This document shows positions 19,052 to 28,608 of a stretch of 64,000 bases of DNA, one piece after another. Source of the stretch: Sulfitobacter sp. THAF37 (lineage in GTDB: Bacteria > Pseudomonadota > Alphaproteobacteria > Rhodobacterales > Rhodobacteraceae); contig NZ_CP045372.1 in the NCBI RefSeq assembly GCF_009363555.1, positions 2,863,501-2,927,500 of the forward strand, given 5' to 3'. Below the pieces are notes generated by a model. That model was not told the origin of the DNA, did not search any database, and saw nothing but the letters and a program-made list of their open reading frames with translations. Each line of letters opens with the position of its first letter. Positions within the stretch are counted from its first letter, which is position 1. Position numbers and translations under genes: made by a program.

Positions 19052-19603
19052 TCACTTGTAGCCGAAGGCGCTGTCCGGCACCGGCTCCATGTTGCCCGAC
19101 TGGCCCCAGTCCATCAGCAGGCAGGACGTGCCCTTGCGCTGGAAATACGTCGCCTCGATCTCGTACCAGCCGGCCTGGGGCACCTCGACCGTGGTGACAC
19201 CGGCGGATTCGCATCCGTGCACCCCGTCGAAGAACGCCACCTGCTGACCGCCGATGCTGGCCTCCAGCCCGTCGTTGCTGATGAATTCCAGATCATAGCT
19301 GCCCGGTGCGTCGAACTTGATGTAGCCGCTGATGGCAGCCAGCACCTTTTCAGCGCTGGTCGATGTCAGCGCCTTGTCACCCGGATCGGAGTCGAGATAG
19401 GACAGCCCCTGCAGCGGCGGCCCGGCCTTGGCGCGGTCCAGCTTGCCCTTGGCATCGGCCAATGTGCGCACACCGTAATAGGCGTAATCGACGGCAAGGC
19501 CCTGTTTCAGACCGGAAGGCTGCGGCGACGCGGGCGTCAGCGTCTGAGAGAGCGCAGGCCCCGCCAGCACCAGGCCGACCAGAAGTGCGGTGCGTTTCAG
19601 CAT
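19052..19603 (-). CDS. secreted PA14-like domain protein
   Basis: This is a 183-residue protein with a signal peptide ending GPALSQ. The mature part resembles a PA14-type beta sandwich: SGYIKFDAPGSYDLEFISNDGLEASIGG, then VPQAGWYEIEATYFQRKG. PA14 domains bind carbohydrates or act as modules in secreted proteins; here it stands alone. It contains a Cys pair that could form a disulfide. It converges with olsA, with 16 bp between stops. Confidence 0.7.
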   Translation of the reverse strand: MLKRTALLVGLVLAGPALSQTLTPASPQPSGLKQGLAVDYAYYGVRTLADAKGKLDRAKAGPPLQGLSYLDSDPGDKALTSTSAEKVLAAISGYIKFDAPGSYDLEFISNDGLEASIGGQQVAFFDGVHGCESAGVTTVEVPQAGWYEIEATYFQRKGTSCLLMDWGQSGNMEPVPDSAFGYK

Positions 19604-19685
19604 GTGATGTTTCCCCTTTTATCCTTCAATCCACATTGCGATATAGACCCCGACCTGTCCATGCCAATGACGAACAGTTTATCCC

Positions 19686-19714
19686 TTGCACAGCGGCCTG
19701 CGCTGGCCTATAGC
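19686..19714 (+). promoter_or_regulatory. sigma-70 promoter of rpsB
   Basis: TTGCAC (19686-19691) and TATAGC (19709-19714) are 17 bp apart, giving a leader of about 115 nt before rpsB. Confidence 0.7.
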
Positions 19715-19834
19715 ACGCCCACTTAATCCCGCAGTCGGGGTTGGGCTTCTGGGAGAGACATCCCCAGGCGTCCGCCGGTTGGCAGCACACGCTGTCATAC
19801 CCCCGACGAGGCTAAACCGGAAAGGTATAAAGAC

Positions 19835-20722
19835 ATGGCTCTTCCTGAGTTCTCCATGCGCCAGCTGCTTGAAGCAGGCGTACACTTCGGCCACCAGACG
19901 CAGCGTTGGAACCCCCGCATGGGTCCGTTCATCTACGGCGCGCGCAACGGCATCCACATCATGGATCTGACGCAGACTGTTCCCATGCTGGACCAGGCCC
20001 TGCAGGTCATCCGCGACACCGTCGCCAAGGGCGGCAGCGTCCTGTTTGTCGGCACCAAGCGTCAGGCGCAGCAGCCCATCGCCGAAGCCGCCGAGAAATG
20101 CGCGCAGTACTACATGAACCACCGCTGGCTGGGCGGCACGCTGACCAACTGGCAGACGGTGTCCCAGTCCATCAACCGGCTGAAGTCCATCGACGAACAA
20201 TCCGAGCGCGGCTTTGAAGGGCTGACCAAGAAAGAGCGCCTGGGCATGGAACGCGACCAGGCCAAGCTGGAAGCATCGCTTGGCGGTATCCGCGAAATGG
20301 GTGGCCGCCCGGACCTGCTGTTCGTGATCGACGTCCGCAAGGAACAGCTGGCCGTCGCCGAAGCGAACAAGCTGGGCATCCCGGTCGTGGCCGTGGTCGA
20401 CACCAACTGCTCGCCTGACGGCATCGACTATATCATCCCGGGCAACGACGACGCGGCCCGCGCCATCTCGATGTACTGCGACCTGGCGTCCCGTGCCGCA
20501 CTTGACGGCATGTCGGCCCAGCTGGGCGCGGCAGGTGTCGACATCGGCGCCATGGAAGAAGCCCCGGCCGAAGAAGCCCTGACAGAGGAAAGCACCGGCG
20601 TCGAAGTCGGCAATGCCTCGTCCGAGACGGTGTCGAACGACGCGATGGCAAAAGACGCGCCCTATGACCTGGAATCCAAGAAGGAAACCGTGGCCAAGGC
20701 GGACGAGAAGGCCGACAGCTGA
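19835..20722 (+). CDS. rpsB: 30S ribosomal protein S2
   Basis: This 295-residue S2 begins [20 protein letters not shown]. The core ends near residue 235 and is followed by an acidic tail of about 60 residues rich in Glu, Ala and Lys. GGAAAGG precedes the ATG. The stop codon lies inside a perfect palindrome (20714-20731), and tsf follows 87 bp later. Confidence 0.97.
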   Translation: MALPEFSMRQLLEAGVHFGHQTQRWNPRMGPFIYGARNGIHIMDLTQTVPMLDQALQVIRDTVAKGGSVLFVGTKRQAQQPIAEAAEKCAQYYMNHRWLGGTLTNWQTVSQSINRLKSIDEQSERGFEGLTKKERLGMERDQAKLEASLGGIREMGGRPDLLFVIDVRKEQLAVAEANKLGIPVVAVVDTNCSPDGIDYIIPGNDDAARAISMYCDLASRAALDGMSAQLGAAGVDIGAMEEAPAEEALTEESTGVEVGNASSETVSNDAMAKDAPYDLESKKETVAKADEKADS

Positions 20723-20777
20723 ACAGCTGTCACGACGCTGACACAAGCCTGACATATGGGGCAGGGAGACCTGCCCC
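20714..20777 (+). promoter_or_regulatory. two perfect hairpins between rpsB and tsf
   Basis: GACAGCTG-AA-CAGCTGTC (20714-20731) spans the rpsB stop codon, and an 8-bp stem with a GAGA tetraloop lies at 20758-20777 without a T-run. The second probably stabilises or attenuates the transcript rather than ending it. Confidence 0.55.
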
Positions 20778-20809
20778 GATCGTTTGATTGAATTTAGGAG
20801 ACTCCAAAG

Positions 20810-21685
20810 ATGGCAATCACAGCATCTATGGTAAAAGAACTGCGCGACAGCACCGGCGCAGGCATGATGGACGCCAAAAAGGCGCTGACCGAAAATGACG
20901 GCGACATGGAAGCTGCCGTCGATTGGCTGCGCACCAAGGGTCTGGCCAAAGCGGCCAAGAAATCCGGCCGCACCGCCGCCGAGGGTCTGGTGGCCGTCAA
21001 GGTCGAGGGCGGCCACGGCGTCGCGGTCGAGGTGAACTCCGAGACCGACTTCGTCGGCAAGAACGCCGACTTCCAGAAAATGGTCGCCGGCATCGCCAAC
21101 GTGGCGGTCAAGGCAACCGACATCGACGCGCTGAAGGCGGCTGACATGGGCGGCAAATCCGTCGAGCAGACGGTCACGGACGCGGTTGCCGTGATCGGCG
21201 AGAACATGTCGGTGCGCCGGATGGCAAGCGTGGACGGCGACACCGTGGTGTCCTACGTGCACAATGCCGCGGCCCCCGACATGGGCAAGATCGGCGTGCT
21301 GGTCGCGATGACCGGCGGCGACGAAGCCTTTGGCCGTCAGGTCGCGATGCACATCGCGGCGGTGAACCCCGCGTCGCTGTCCGAGGATGACCTGGACCCC
21401 GCCGTCGTGGAAAAGGAAAAGCAGGTGCAGATGGACATTGCCCGCGAAAGCGGCAAGCCCGAGCAGGTCATCGAAAAGATGATCGAAGGCCGGATGAAGA
21501 AATACATGTCCGAAGTGACCCTGCTGAACCAGTCCTTCGTGGTGAACCCCGATCTGACGGTGGGCGACGCCGCCAAGGAAGCAGGCGCCACGATCACCGC
21601 ATTTGTCCGGCTGGAAGTCGGCGAAGGTATCGAGGTGGTCAAGGAAGACTTCGCCGCCGAGGTGGCCAAGGCTGCCAAGGGCTGA
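20810..21685 (+). CDS. tsf: elongation factor Ts
   Basis: This is a 291-residue EF-Ts with an N-terminal UBA-like helix bundle ([19 protein letters not shown]) and the EF-Tu contact motif [13 protein letters not shown], which exchanges GDP for GTP on EF-Tu. AGGAGA precedes the ATG. It forms the usual rpsB-tsf pair and ends at a strong terminator. Confidence 0.97.
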   Translation: MAITASMVKELRDSTGAGMMDAKKALTENDGDMEAAVDWLRTKGLAKAAKKSGRTAAEGLVAVKVEGGHGVAVEVNSETDFVGKNADFQKMVAGIANVAVKATDIDALKAADMGGKSVEQTVTDAVAVIGENMSVRRMASVDGDTVVSYVHNAAAPDMGKIGVLVAMTGGDEAFGRQVAMHIAAVNPASLSEDDLDPAVVEKEKQVQMDIARESGKPEQVIEKMIEGRMKKYMSEVTLLNQSFVVNPDLTVGDAAKEAGATITAFVRLEVGEGIEVVKEDFAAEVAKAAKG

Positions 21686-21727
21686 TCTGCCGGTCCCGCC
21701 GCGGGCGGACAGGACAAAGACAGGGAA

Positions 21728-21756
21728 GGGCGGTGCCGCAGGGTGCCGCCCTTTTT
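21728..21756 (+). terminator. terminator after tsf
   Basis: A 10-bp stem (21728-21737 with 21742-21751, two wobble pairs) has a GCAG loop and is followed by five T. Confidence 0.88.
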
Positions 21757-22083
21757 CCTTGCAGGCGCATCGCAGGGCCACAGGTGAAACAGGCGGGCCC
21801 CGGAAACCGGAACCCGCCCAACGCCCGATGACGGAACGCTCGGGGAGGAGCAGAGGCGCCTTCACCCCGGACAGCCGGACGGAACAATACGCCCAGCTGT
21901 ACCCGGAACCTACACAGAGCCTTGTAATTTCAAGGGTTTGCAGGCTTTGCTCCTGCGGTCAAACCGCGTATCAGGAACAGGATTACCTTGCGTTAACACC
22001 TTCAATTTCGCCAGTCAGGGATTCCTTACCCCGGGCAAGAAAATTGCGGAAAGTTCTTCAAACAAACGGGTTTGCGTAACTTT
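21757..22083. other. 327-bp convergent intergenic stretch
   Basis: This stretch lies between the tsf terminator and the stop of the luxR gene. It holds a GC-rich imperfect hairpin near 21792-21818 and falls to lower GC from about 21920 on. I see no gene with a ribosome site and no tRNA or known RNA. Confidence 0.5.
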
Positions 22084-22839
22084 TCAAGCGTCGAGAATGA
22101 ACATCTGGTTCGAAAATGACGCCTTGAGCACTGCCTGCGCGGTCGTCTCGACCGCCAGCGCCTCCCGCGCAAGGCGCAGGTGTTTCTCAACCGTCGCCGA
22201 GGTCAGGCCCATGATCACCGCGATGTCCTGCATGGTCTTGCCGTCGCCAACCCATTCCAGCGCCTCGCGCTGGCGCGGGGTCAGGGACCGCCGCTGCGAA
22301 TGATAGGGCAGGGTCAGGATCTTGAGATGCGCGATGTCGTTCATCAGCTTGATGTCGCTGCCGTGCTCCTCCCAGATCCTGTCGACCTCGTCCTGGGTCA
22401 TGCCCGGTTTTGCCGTCAACGCAATGGCCCCCTTGGACCGGACGGAGATGGATTTGAAACTAACGGTATAGCCCGCCACGACGTTCATGCGGCGGTTGAA
22501 GTCGATGACGCGTTCCTCGGCCGGGGTCATGGCCCGTTCGCGCGCCATGTCGTGCAACACCGTCCAGCTGCAGGCCCCATCGTGCTGCAGCGCCCAACGC
22601 ACCATCGGGGCGTGATAGTACAGACCGTTGCCCAGAAATTCGTCGGTGTACTCGCGACTGTGGTTGGTCAGGATGACGAAATCCTCGGGGTCGCCGAGCG
22701 AGGTCGAGGTGCGGTAGCGGGTAAATCCATAGATCAGCCGATCAAACCCGTAGGCCGCCATCCTGGTCGTGTGCAGGTCCCAGAGTTCCTCCAGCGTCGG
22801 GCACCGCGCGACCGAATGAAGATACTCTCGCAAGCTCAT
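22084..22839 (-). CDS. LuxR-type regulator with autoinducer-binding-like domain
   Basis: This is a 251-residue protein. Residues 15-165 form an autoinducer-binding domain and the C-terminus a GerE helix-turn-helix (LTPRQREALEWVGDGKTMQDIA). In the pocket the usual Trp and Tyr and the Asp of the DP pair appear replaced (REYTDEF and YYHAPMVRW), so it may not bind ordinary acyl-homoserine lactones. No luxI is nearby, making it a LuxR solo. Its start overlaps the aroQ stop by ATGA, so both are translated from one message. Confidence 0.88.
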   Translation of the reverse strand: MSLREYLHSVARCPTLEELWDLHTTRMAAYGFDRLIYGFTRYRTSTSLGDPEDFVILTNHSREYTDEFLGNGLYYHAPMVRWALQHDGACSWTVLHDMARERAMTPAEERVIDFNRRMNVVAGYTVSFKSISVRSKGAIALTAKPGMTQDEVDRIWEEHGSDIKLMNDIAHLKILTLPYHSQRRSLTPRQREALEWVGDGKTMQDIAVIMGLTSATVEKHLRLAREALAVETTAQAVLKASFSNQMFILDA

Positions 22840-23276
22840 GTTTTTAATAACCTCTCTGCAAGCGCGTCCAGCGCCATGAGATAGCCTTTCGGCCCAAAGC
22901 CGGAGATCTGGCCAATGGCGACGGGTGCGATGTACGATTGATGACGGAAACTCTCGCGGGCGTGGATGTTGCTCAGGTGAACTTCGACGACCGGCAGTTC
23001 GACCGACGCAATCGCATCCATCAGCGCGACGGATGTATGCGTATAGGCACCGGCGTTGAGGACGATCGCATCATGCGACCCTTTGGCCGCATGAATTGCG
23101 TCGATCAACGCGCCTTCATGGTTGCTTTGCACAAAGGCGACATCGAGGCCAAGCCTTTCGGCGGCTTCGCGGCACATGCTTTCCACGTCCGCCAGCGTGG
23201 TGCTGCCATAGACCTCGGGCTGGCGGGTTCCCAGCAGGTTGAGGTTCGGACCATTGATGATCAGGACGGAGGGCAT
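22836..23276 (-). CDS. aroQ: type II 3-dehydroquinate dehydratase
   Basis: This is a 146-residue small dehydroquinase. SVLIINGPNLNLLGTRQPEVYG carries the active-site Asn/Arg loop and Tyr, NAGAYTHTS and VHLSNIHARESFRH supply the other catalytic residues. It makes 3-dehydroshikimate in the shikimate pathway. The ATG at 23276 begins the conserved core. In relatives accB-accC often follow aroQ; here the LuxR gene takes that place. Confidence 0.93.
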   Translation of the reverse strand: MPSVLIINGPNLNLLGTRQPEVYGSTTLADVESMCREAAERLGLDVAFVQSNHEGALIDAIHAAKGSHDAIVLNAGAYTHTSVALMDAIASVELPVVEVHLSNIHARESFRHQSYIAPVAIGQISGFGPKGYLMALDALAERLLKT

Positions 23277-23460
23277 ACACAAACCTTTGATGAGGTGTGC
23301 ATTATTAACGGTGGAAGGGGCGCGAAGTCCAGCATTCTGAGCAGCCGCAAGGGTTTGGCGCTGTCGTTTTGACGGAGTGCTGACGCCGATCCGATGGACA
23401 AGCAAAACCCATAATCAGTATTATGTAAATAAATGATGAACCCAGAGACCTTAGAATACG

Positions 23461-23486
23461 GGTTTGCGCAATATGCACGCCAAACC
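23461..23486 (-). terminator. hairpin directly after phoB
   Basis: GGTTTGCG (23461-23468) pairs with CGCCAAACC (23478-23486, one bulge) immediately after the phoB stop. The T-run on the minus strand is weak. Confidence 0.5.
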
Positions 23487-24176
23487 TCAGCCCAGAGCGT
23501 ATCCCGCGCCCCGGACGGTCCGGATCGGGTCGATGCCGCCGTGGATGGTCAGCGCCTTGCGAAGCCGTGCGATGTGGACGTCGACGGTGCGTGTGTCGAC
23601 ATAGATGTCGCGGCCCCAAACGTGATCGAGCAATTGATCGCGGCTGAAGACACGGCCCGGTTTTTCCAACAACGTGACCAGCAGCCGGTATTCCGTCGGC
23701 CCCAGCTTCAGTTCCTTGTCCGCGCGGTTGACCCGGTGGCGTTCGGGATCGAGCCGGATGTCATCGAACACAAGCTCTGCGCCGCTGGCTGCCGGCCGCG
23801 ACCGGCGCAGCTGGTTGCGAACGCGCGCCATCAGTTCGCGCAGCGCATAGGGTTTGACGACATAGTCGTCCGCACCGGTTTCCAGGCCACGCACGGTGTC
23901 GACCTCTTCGGACCGGGCCGAAAGCATGATGACGGGAATTTCCCGCGTGTCCTCGCGGGTCTTCAGCTGACGGCAAACCTCGATCCCGCTCATCAGCGGC
24001 ATCATCCAGTCAAGGATCACCAGATCGGGACGCGCTTCGGACACCATCAGCAGAGCTTCTTCGCCGTTTTCGGCGCGGCGCACGGCGAAACCTTCACTTT
24101 CGAGATTGTAGGCCAGGACCTCCCGCTGCGCCGGCTCATCCTCGACCAGCAGGACCTGGGGTTGCGTCACGGACAT
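23487..24176 (-). CDS. phoB: phosphate regulon response regulator PhoB
   Basis: This is a 229-residue OmpR-type regulator. The receiver has Glu12/Asp13 and phospho-acceptor Asp56 (LVILDWMMP), and the C-terminal winged helix ends RLRKALTIHGGIDPIRTVRGAGYAL. Phosphorylated by PhoR, it binds Pho boxes such as those before pstS. It is the last gene of the operon, one base after phoU. Confidence 0.95.
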   Translation of the reverse strand: MSVTQPQVLLVEDEPAQREVLAYNLESEGFAVRRAENGEEALLMVSEARPDLVILDWMMPLMSGIEVCRQLKTREDTREIPVIMLSARSEEVDTVRGLETGADDYVVKPYALRELMARVRNQLRRSRPAASGAELVFDDIRLDPERHRVNRADKELKLGPTEYRLLVTLLEKPGRVFSRDQLLDHVWGRDIYVDTRTVDVHIARLRKALTIHGGIDPIRTVRGAGYALG

Positions 24177-24177
24177 G

Positions 24178-24888
24178 TCACTTCACCTCGGCCGCTGTCG
24201 ACGTATGGTCAGCCTTTGGGCGATCGTCGTCGGGGTGTTCACCGGTGACGAGATAGATCACCTGCTCGGCGATCGACGTCACCAGATCACCCATCCGTTC
24301 CACGTTCTTGGCGATGAAATGAAGGTGCATGCACGCGGTGATGTTGCGCGGGTCCTCCATCATGAAGGTCAGGAATTCGCGGAACAGCGCGTTGTACATC
24401 TGGTCCACGTCCTCATCCCGGTCGATGATGTTCGCCGCCAGTTCCGCATCGCGCTGAATATAGGCGTCCAACGCATCCTTGAGCATTCCCTCGACCGCCC
24501 GCGCCATGCGACGGATCGCACCGGCACTGTCGTTCACGGGCTGCATCTGGGTCAGCACGCCGGTACGTTTGCCCATGTTCTTGGCATAGTCGCCGATCCG
24601 CTCCAGGTTTGCGCTGATCTTGATGACACTGAGGATCAGCCGCAGGTCAATGGCGGTGGGCGCACGCAGCGCGATCACGCGGGCCGCACTTTCGTTGATC
24701 AGGTTCTCAAGCTCGTCAATGACCTTGTCCCCTGCCCTGACCTGCTCGGCCAGTTCGACGTCGCGGCTCTCCAGCGACAAGGCGGCATTTCGGATGGCAT
24801 CTTCGACCAGTCCGCCCATTTTCATGATCTGCGCCTGAACCGCTTCCAGGTCGCGGTCAAAGGCGGACGCAATGTGTTGATCTTGCAT
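24178..24888 (-). CDS. phoU: phosphate signalling protein PhoU
   Basis: This is a 236-residue protein with two PhoU helical repeats, each with the metal-binding E/D-x3-D pattern (LERIGDYAKNM and VERMGDLVTSI). It links the Pst transporter to PhoR and restrains the regulon at high phosphate. The ATG at 24888 is 4 bp after the pstB stop; the longer frame overlaps pstB and is not used. Confidence 0.94.
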   Translation of the reverse strand: MQDQHIASAFDRDLEAVQAQIMKMGGLVEDAIRNAALSLESRDVELAEQVRAGDKVIDELENLINESAARVIALRAPTAIDLRLILSVIKISANLERIGDYAKNMGKRTGVLTQMQPVNDSAGAIRRMARAVEGMLKDALDAYIQRDAELAANIIDRDEDVDQMYNALFREFLTFMMEDPRNITACMHLHFIAKNVERMGDLVTSIAEQVIYLVTGEHPDDDRPKADHTSTAAEVK

Positions 24889-24892
24889 AATA

Positions 24893-25690
24893 TTATCCAA
24901 TCCGGCCTGTGATGTAGCTTTCAGTGCGCGGGTCGTCGGGTGAGGTGAAAATCTTGTCGGTCTCGCCGAATTCCACGAGGTTCCCAAGGTGGAAGAAAGC
25001 GGTTTTCTGGCTCACGCGGGCAGCCTGCTGCATGGAGTGGGTGACGATGACGACCGAATAGTTCTGGCGCAGCTCGTCGATCAGTTCCTCGACCTGGGCG
25101 GTCGCGATCGGGTCCAGGGCGGAACAGGGTTCATCCATCAGCAGCACTTCGGGTTCGGTCGCAACCGCGCGGGCGATGCACAGGCGCTGTTGCTGACCGC
25201 CGGACAGCCCCGTGCCGGGCGCATCCAGACGGTCCTTGACCTCGTTCCAGATGGCACCGCGGCGCAGCGCGCGTTCCACGATGTCGTCCAGTTCCGCCTT
25301 GTTCCGCGCCAGCCCGTGAATGCGCGGCCCATAAGCCACGTTGTCGTAGATGGATTTGGGGAACGGGTTCGGTTTCTGGAACACCATCCCGACCTTGGCG
25401 CGCAGCTGCACGGGATCCACCTTGCGGTCGTAGATGTCTTCGTCGTCGATCCGGATGTCGCCGGTCACGCGGCAGACGTCGATGGTGTCGTTCATCCGGT
25501 TGATGCAGCGCAGGAAGGTGGATTTGCCACAGCCTGACGGCCCGATGAATGCGGTCACGGTCTTGTCTTCGATCTCGACATTCACGTCCTTGATGGCATG
25601 GGTGTCACCGTAATAGACCTGCACGTCGCGGGCCGCGATCTTGATGTTCTTTGTGGCCACTTCACTCTCCGCAATAAAATTGTCTTTCAT
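24893..25690 (-). CDS. pstB: phosphate ABC transporter ATPase PstB
   Basis: This 265-residue ATPase has Walker [10 protein letters not shown], signature [15 protein letters not shown], Walker [13 protein letters not shown] and an H-loop THSMQQA. It drives phosphate import through PstC/PstA and takes part in signalling with PhoU and PhoR. It lies 13 bp after pstA. Confidence 0.96.
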   Translation of the reverse strand: MKDNFIAESEVATKNIKIAARDVQVYYGDTHAIKDVNVEIEDKTVTAFIGPSGCGKSTFLRCINRMNDTIDVCRVTGDIRIDDEDIYDRKVDPVQLRAKVGMVFQKPNPFPKSIYDNVAYGPRIHGLARNKAELDDIVERALRRGAIWNEVKDRLDAPGTGLSGGQQQRLCIARAVATEPEVLLMDEPCSALDPIATAQVEELIDELRQNYSVVIVTHSMQQAARVSQKTAFFHLGNLVEFGETDKIFTSPDDPRTESYITGRIG

Positions 25691-25703
25691 CGGTCTCTCC
25701 CTC

Positions 25704-27038
25704 CTACCAGCGGCGCTCGAAACGGCGGCGCAGGATGATGGCGATGATGTTCATGGTCAGCAGGAATATCAGAAGGATGATGATCCCGCCCCACGCCTTT
25801 TCGTAAAAGCTCGCGTCCGCCCGCGCCGCCCAGGTGTAGATCTGCGCCGGCATGGCCGAGTTCGGTTCGGTGAAACCGGCGATGAAGCCATCGGGATAGC
25901 CCCGTGCGACAAAGCCTACCATACCGATCAGCAGCAGCGGCGCGGTTTCGCCCAGAGCCTGTGCAAGGCCGATGATGGTCCCTGTCAGGATGCCCGGCAT
26001 GGCCAGCGGCAGCACATGGTGAAAGACCGCCTGCATCTTGGACGCCCCCACGCCCAGTGCCGCGTCCCGGATCGACGGTGGCACCGATTTCAGCGAGGCG
26101 CGGGTAGAGATGATGATGGTCGGCAGTGTCATCAGCGTCAGCACGAGGCCCCCCACCAGCGGCGCGGACTGCGGCAGGTGCATGAACTGGATGAAAACCG
26201 CCAGCCCGAGGATGCCGAACACGATCGAGGGCACCGCCGCGAGGTTCGAGATGTTCACTTCGATCAGATCGGTGAACCGGTTCTGCGGTGCGAATTCCTC
26301 AAGGTAGATGGAGGCGGCAACGCCGATGGGCAGCGACAGGACCAGCACCACCAGCATCATGAAGAAGGAGCCGATGACCGAGGCGCCGATGCCTGCGCCA
26401 CCGGGGTTGTCCACACCGGAATCCGCACCGGTGATGAAGTTCCAGTTGAAGGCCCGGGTGATGATGCCCGCTTCGACCAGAGCGTCGACAAGGTCGAGGT
26501 CCGAGGCCTGCATGAACCGGCTGTCGGTCATTGCCTCACGGGTGACGCGGCCGGTCAGATAGCCATCGACCCGCGATGCCGCCGCCAGCTGGAAGGACAC
26601 CGGGCTGCCGAGGTCCTGTTCGTTGGCTCTGTAATGCTCGCGCAGGGTGCCGCCGGGTTTGCCCAGCAGGCGCTGGATGGCCTCGGCGTCGAACGCAGTT
26701 TCAAGCCCGCGTGCGTCGAGTGCTTGGCGGATCTCTTCGACCAGCAGGTTTTCATAGGCCTTTGTCTTGAACAATTCGCCTTCGGCTGCGGTATATTGCT
26801 CTTCGGTCAGGGTGAATTCCACATCCACGACCGTCTGGGTAAAGGCAGGCGTGCCGGACCGGATGATCGAAAACGCCAGCACCACGAGGAAGAACAGACC
26901 GATCAGGATAGCGATCATGCCATAGGCCTGGAACCGTTTTTCCGCCGCGTTACGCTTGCGGGTGCGCGCGTCCTGCACCAGCAGGGATTTTCCGCCGGAA
27001 TGGGGTGCAGCGCCGCTGCTGAGGCTTGCATCGGACAT
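25704..27038 (-). CDS. pstA: phosphate ABC transporter permease PstA (long form)
   Basis: This is a 444-residue permease. After a cytosolic start and a first membrane segment (near 36-58) comes a large periplasmic region of about 140 residues (DUF3333-like), then the six-helix permease core with the EAA loop ([21 protein letters not shown]). This long form is usual in alphaproteobacteria. Start and pstC stop overlap by one base. Confidence 0.94.
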   Translation of the reverse strand: MSDASLSSGAAPHSGGKSLLVQDARTRKRNAAEKRFQAYGMIAILIGLFFLVVLAFSIIRSGTPAFTQTVVDVEFTLTEEQYTAAEGELFKTKAYENLLVEEIRQALDARGLETAFDAEAIQRLLGKPGGTLREHYRANEQDLGSPVSFQLAAASRVDGYLTGRVTREAMTDSRFMQASDLDLVDALVEAGIITRAFNWNFITGADSGVDNPGGAGIGASVIGSFFMMLVVLVLSLPIGVAASIYLEEFAPQNRFTDLIEVNISNLAAVPSIVFGILGLAVFIQFMHLPQSAPLVGGLVLTLMTLPTIIISTRASLKSVPPSIRDAALGVGASKMQAVFHHVLPLAMPGILTGTIIGLAQALGETAPLLLIGMVGFVARGYPDGFIAGFTEPNSAMPAQIYTWAARADASFYEKAWGGIIILLIFLLTMNIIAIILRRRFERRW

Positions 27039-28510
27039 CAGTCGTATTGCTCCCGGTACTTGCGCACGATGTAGAGCGCGAAAACATTGAGGGCGAGGGT
27101 GATGACAAACAGCGTCATCCCCAGCGCAAAGGCCACCAGCGCCTCGGGGCTGGCAAAGTCGGCGTCCCCGGTCAGCTGGCTGACGATCTTGGCGGTGACC
27201 GTCGTCATCGCATCGAAGGGGTTGAGCGAAAGCCGCGCCGCCGCCCCTGCCCCCAGCACAACGATCATTGTCTCACCGATGGCGCGCGAGGCCGCCAGCA
27301 GGATCGCCCCGACGATGCCGGGCAAGGCGGCGGGCAGGATCACCTGGCGGATGGTCTCCGACTTGGTCGCACCCAGCCCGTAGGAGCCATCGCGCATCGC
27401 CTGCGGCACGGCGTTGATGATGTCGTCGGACAGCGAACTGACAAAGGGGATCAGCATCACGCCCATCACCAGCCCGGCGGTGATCACGGCTGTCCCCGAC
27501 TGCATGATGCCCAGGCCGTCACGGCCAAAGACCGACACCAGCAGCGGCCCCACCGTCAGCAGCGCGAACAGACCGTAGACGATGGTGGGAATGCCCGCCA
27601 GCACCTCCAGCATGGGTTTGGCAATGGACCGGACATTGTTGCTGGCGTACTCCGACAGATAGATGGCGGCGAAAAGACCGATCGGGATGGCCACGGCCAG
27701 CGCCACCAGCGAGATGTAGAAGGTCCCCCAGAGCAGCGGCAGCACGCCAAGGTCCGAACTGCCCCCCCGCCCCGAGAAGCTGGGCGCCCAGTTGGTGCCG
27801 AAGAAGAAGTCCGACGCCGGATAGAGGCGGAAGAATTCCACCGTGTTGAAGACCAGCGACAACACGATGCCCAGCGTGGTCAGGATCGCGATGGACGCGG
27901 CACCGATCAGCAGCCAGCGCACCGCGGTCTCGACCACGTTGCGCGCCCGGTAATCGGCCTGCGCGCCGCGCAGCCCCCAAAGCGCGCCCAGCAGCGCCAG
28001 CACGATCACCGCCGCGCTCATCATCAGATTGCCGCGACGGCTCATGTCGCGGTACGTCTGCGCCGCGTTCAGCACCGGCTCCGTGATCTGCGAGGTCAAG
28101 ATGGCGCCAGCGTCTCTCAGCCCGGTGGTGATGGCGTCAAGGTCGGCGTTGGCATCGGCGGCCCGATCCGCATCAAGCGTGCCCGCCGCCACGGCAAGGT
28201 CCAGCCCGTCGGCCGCACGGCGCACCTCTGACAGGACCAGCCCCCGCGATGAGTTCTCTGCAATGGCGGACTGCGGGATCATGCCGGAAACCGAATTGCT
28301 GACGATCATGGGCTGCACCAGCAGCCAGACCAGCATCAGCAGGAAAGCAGGCACCAGGGCCTTGATGGCGACATTGCCGCCGTAATAACTCGGCAGCGAA
28401 TGCATGTGCCGCCGGTCCCCGTCCGCGCTGCGCATCACGCGCGCCTTGCCCAGGTAATATCCGGCAATGGCGATGGCCAGAACGATGATGAAAAGCCAGA
28501 GGATCGGCAT
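27038..28510 (-). CDS. pstC: phosphate ABC transporter permease PstC (long form)
   Basis: This is a 490-residue permease. Two N-terminal membrane segments flank a long periplasmic loop, followed by the permease core with the EAA loop (RDGSYGLGATKSETIRQVILP). It pairs with PstA to form the phosphate channel. A GC-rich hairpin at 28563-28585 separates it from pstS. Confidence 0.93.
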   Translation of the reverse strand: MPILWLFIIVLAIAIAGYYLGKARVMRSADGDRRHMHSLPSYYGGNVAIKALVPAFLLMLVWLLVQPMIVSNSVSGMIPQSAIAENSSRGLVLSEVRRAADGLDLAVAAGTLDADRAADANADLDAITTGLRDAGAILTSQITEPVLNAAQTYRDMSRRGNLMMSAAVIVLALLGALWGLRGAQADYRARNVVETAVRWLLIGAASIAILTTLGIVLSLVFNTVEFFRLYPASDFFFGTNWAPSFSGRGGSSDLGVLPLLWGTFYISLVALAVAIPIGLFAAIYLSEYASNNVRSIAKPMLEVLAGIPTIVYGLFALLTVGPLLVSVFGRDGLGIMQSGTAVITAGLVMGVMLIPFVSSLSDDIINAVPQAMRDGSYGLGATKSETIRQVILPAALPGIVGAILLAASRAIGETMIVVLGAGAAARLSLNPFDAMTTVTAKIVSQLTGDADFASPEALVAFALGMTLFVITLALNVFALYIVRKYREQYD

Positions 28511-28562
28511 GTCGCGCCCTGCCCGTCGATAAAAATTCAGTCGTCAGTCGATGGTGTGGCAC

Positions 28563-28585
28563 GGGGACGGCATGGTGCCGCCCCC
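28563..28585 (-). promoter_or_regulatory. hairpin between pstS and pstC
   Basis: A stem of CGGCA/TGCCG extended by GGGG/CCCC across one mismatch, with no T-run, lies between the highly expressed pstS and pstC. Such hairpins usually protect or attenuate the binding-protein message. Confidence 0.5.
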
Positions 28586-28608
28586 GGCCAGGGTCATTGG
28601 CCTGCGGT

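Noticed and set aside
19679..21865. 728-codon minus-strand open frame across rpsB and tsf
   Set aside because: It is antisense to two certain genes and rich in His, Gly, Val and Asp in the pattern of high-GC antisense frames.
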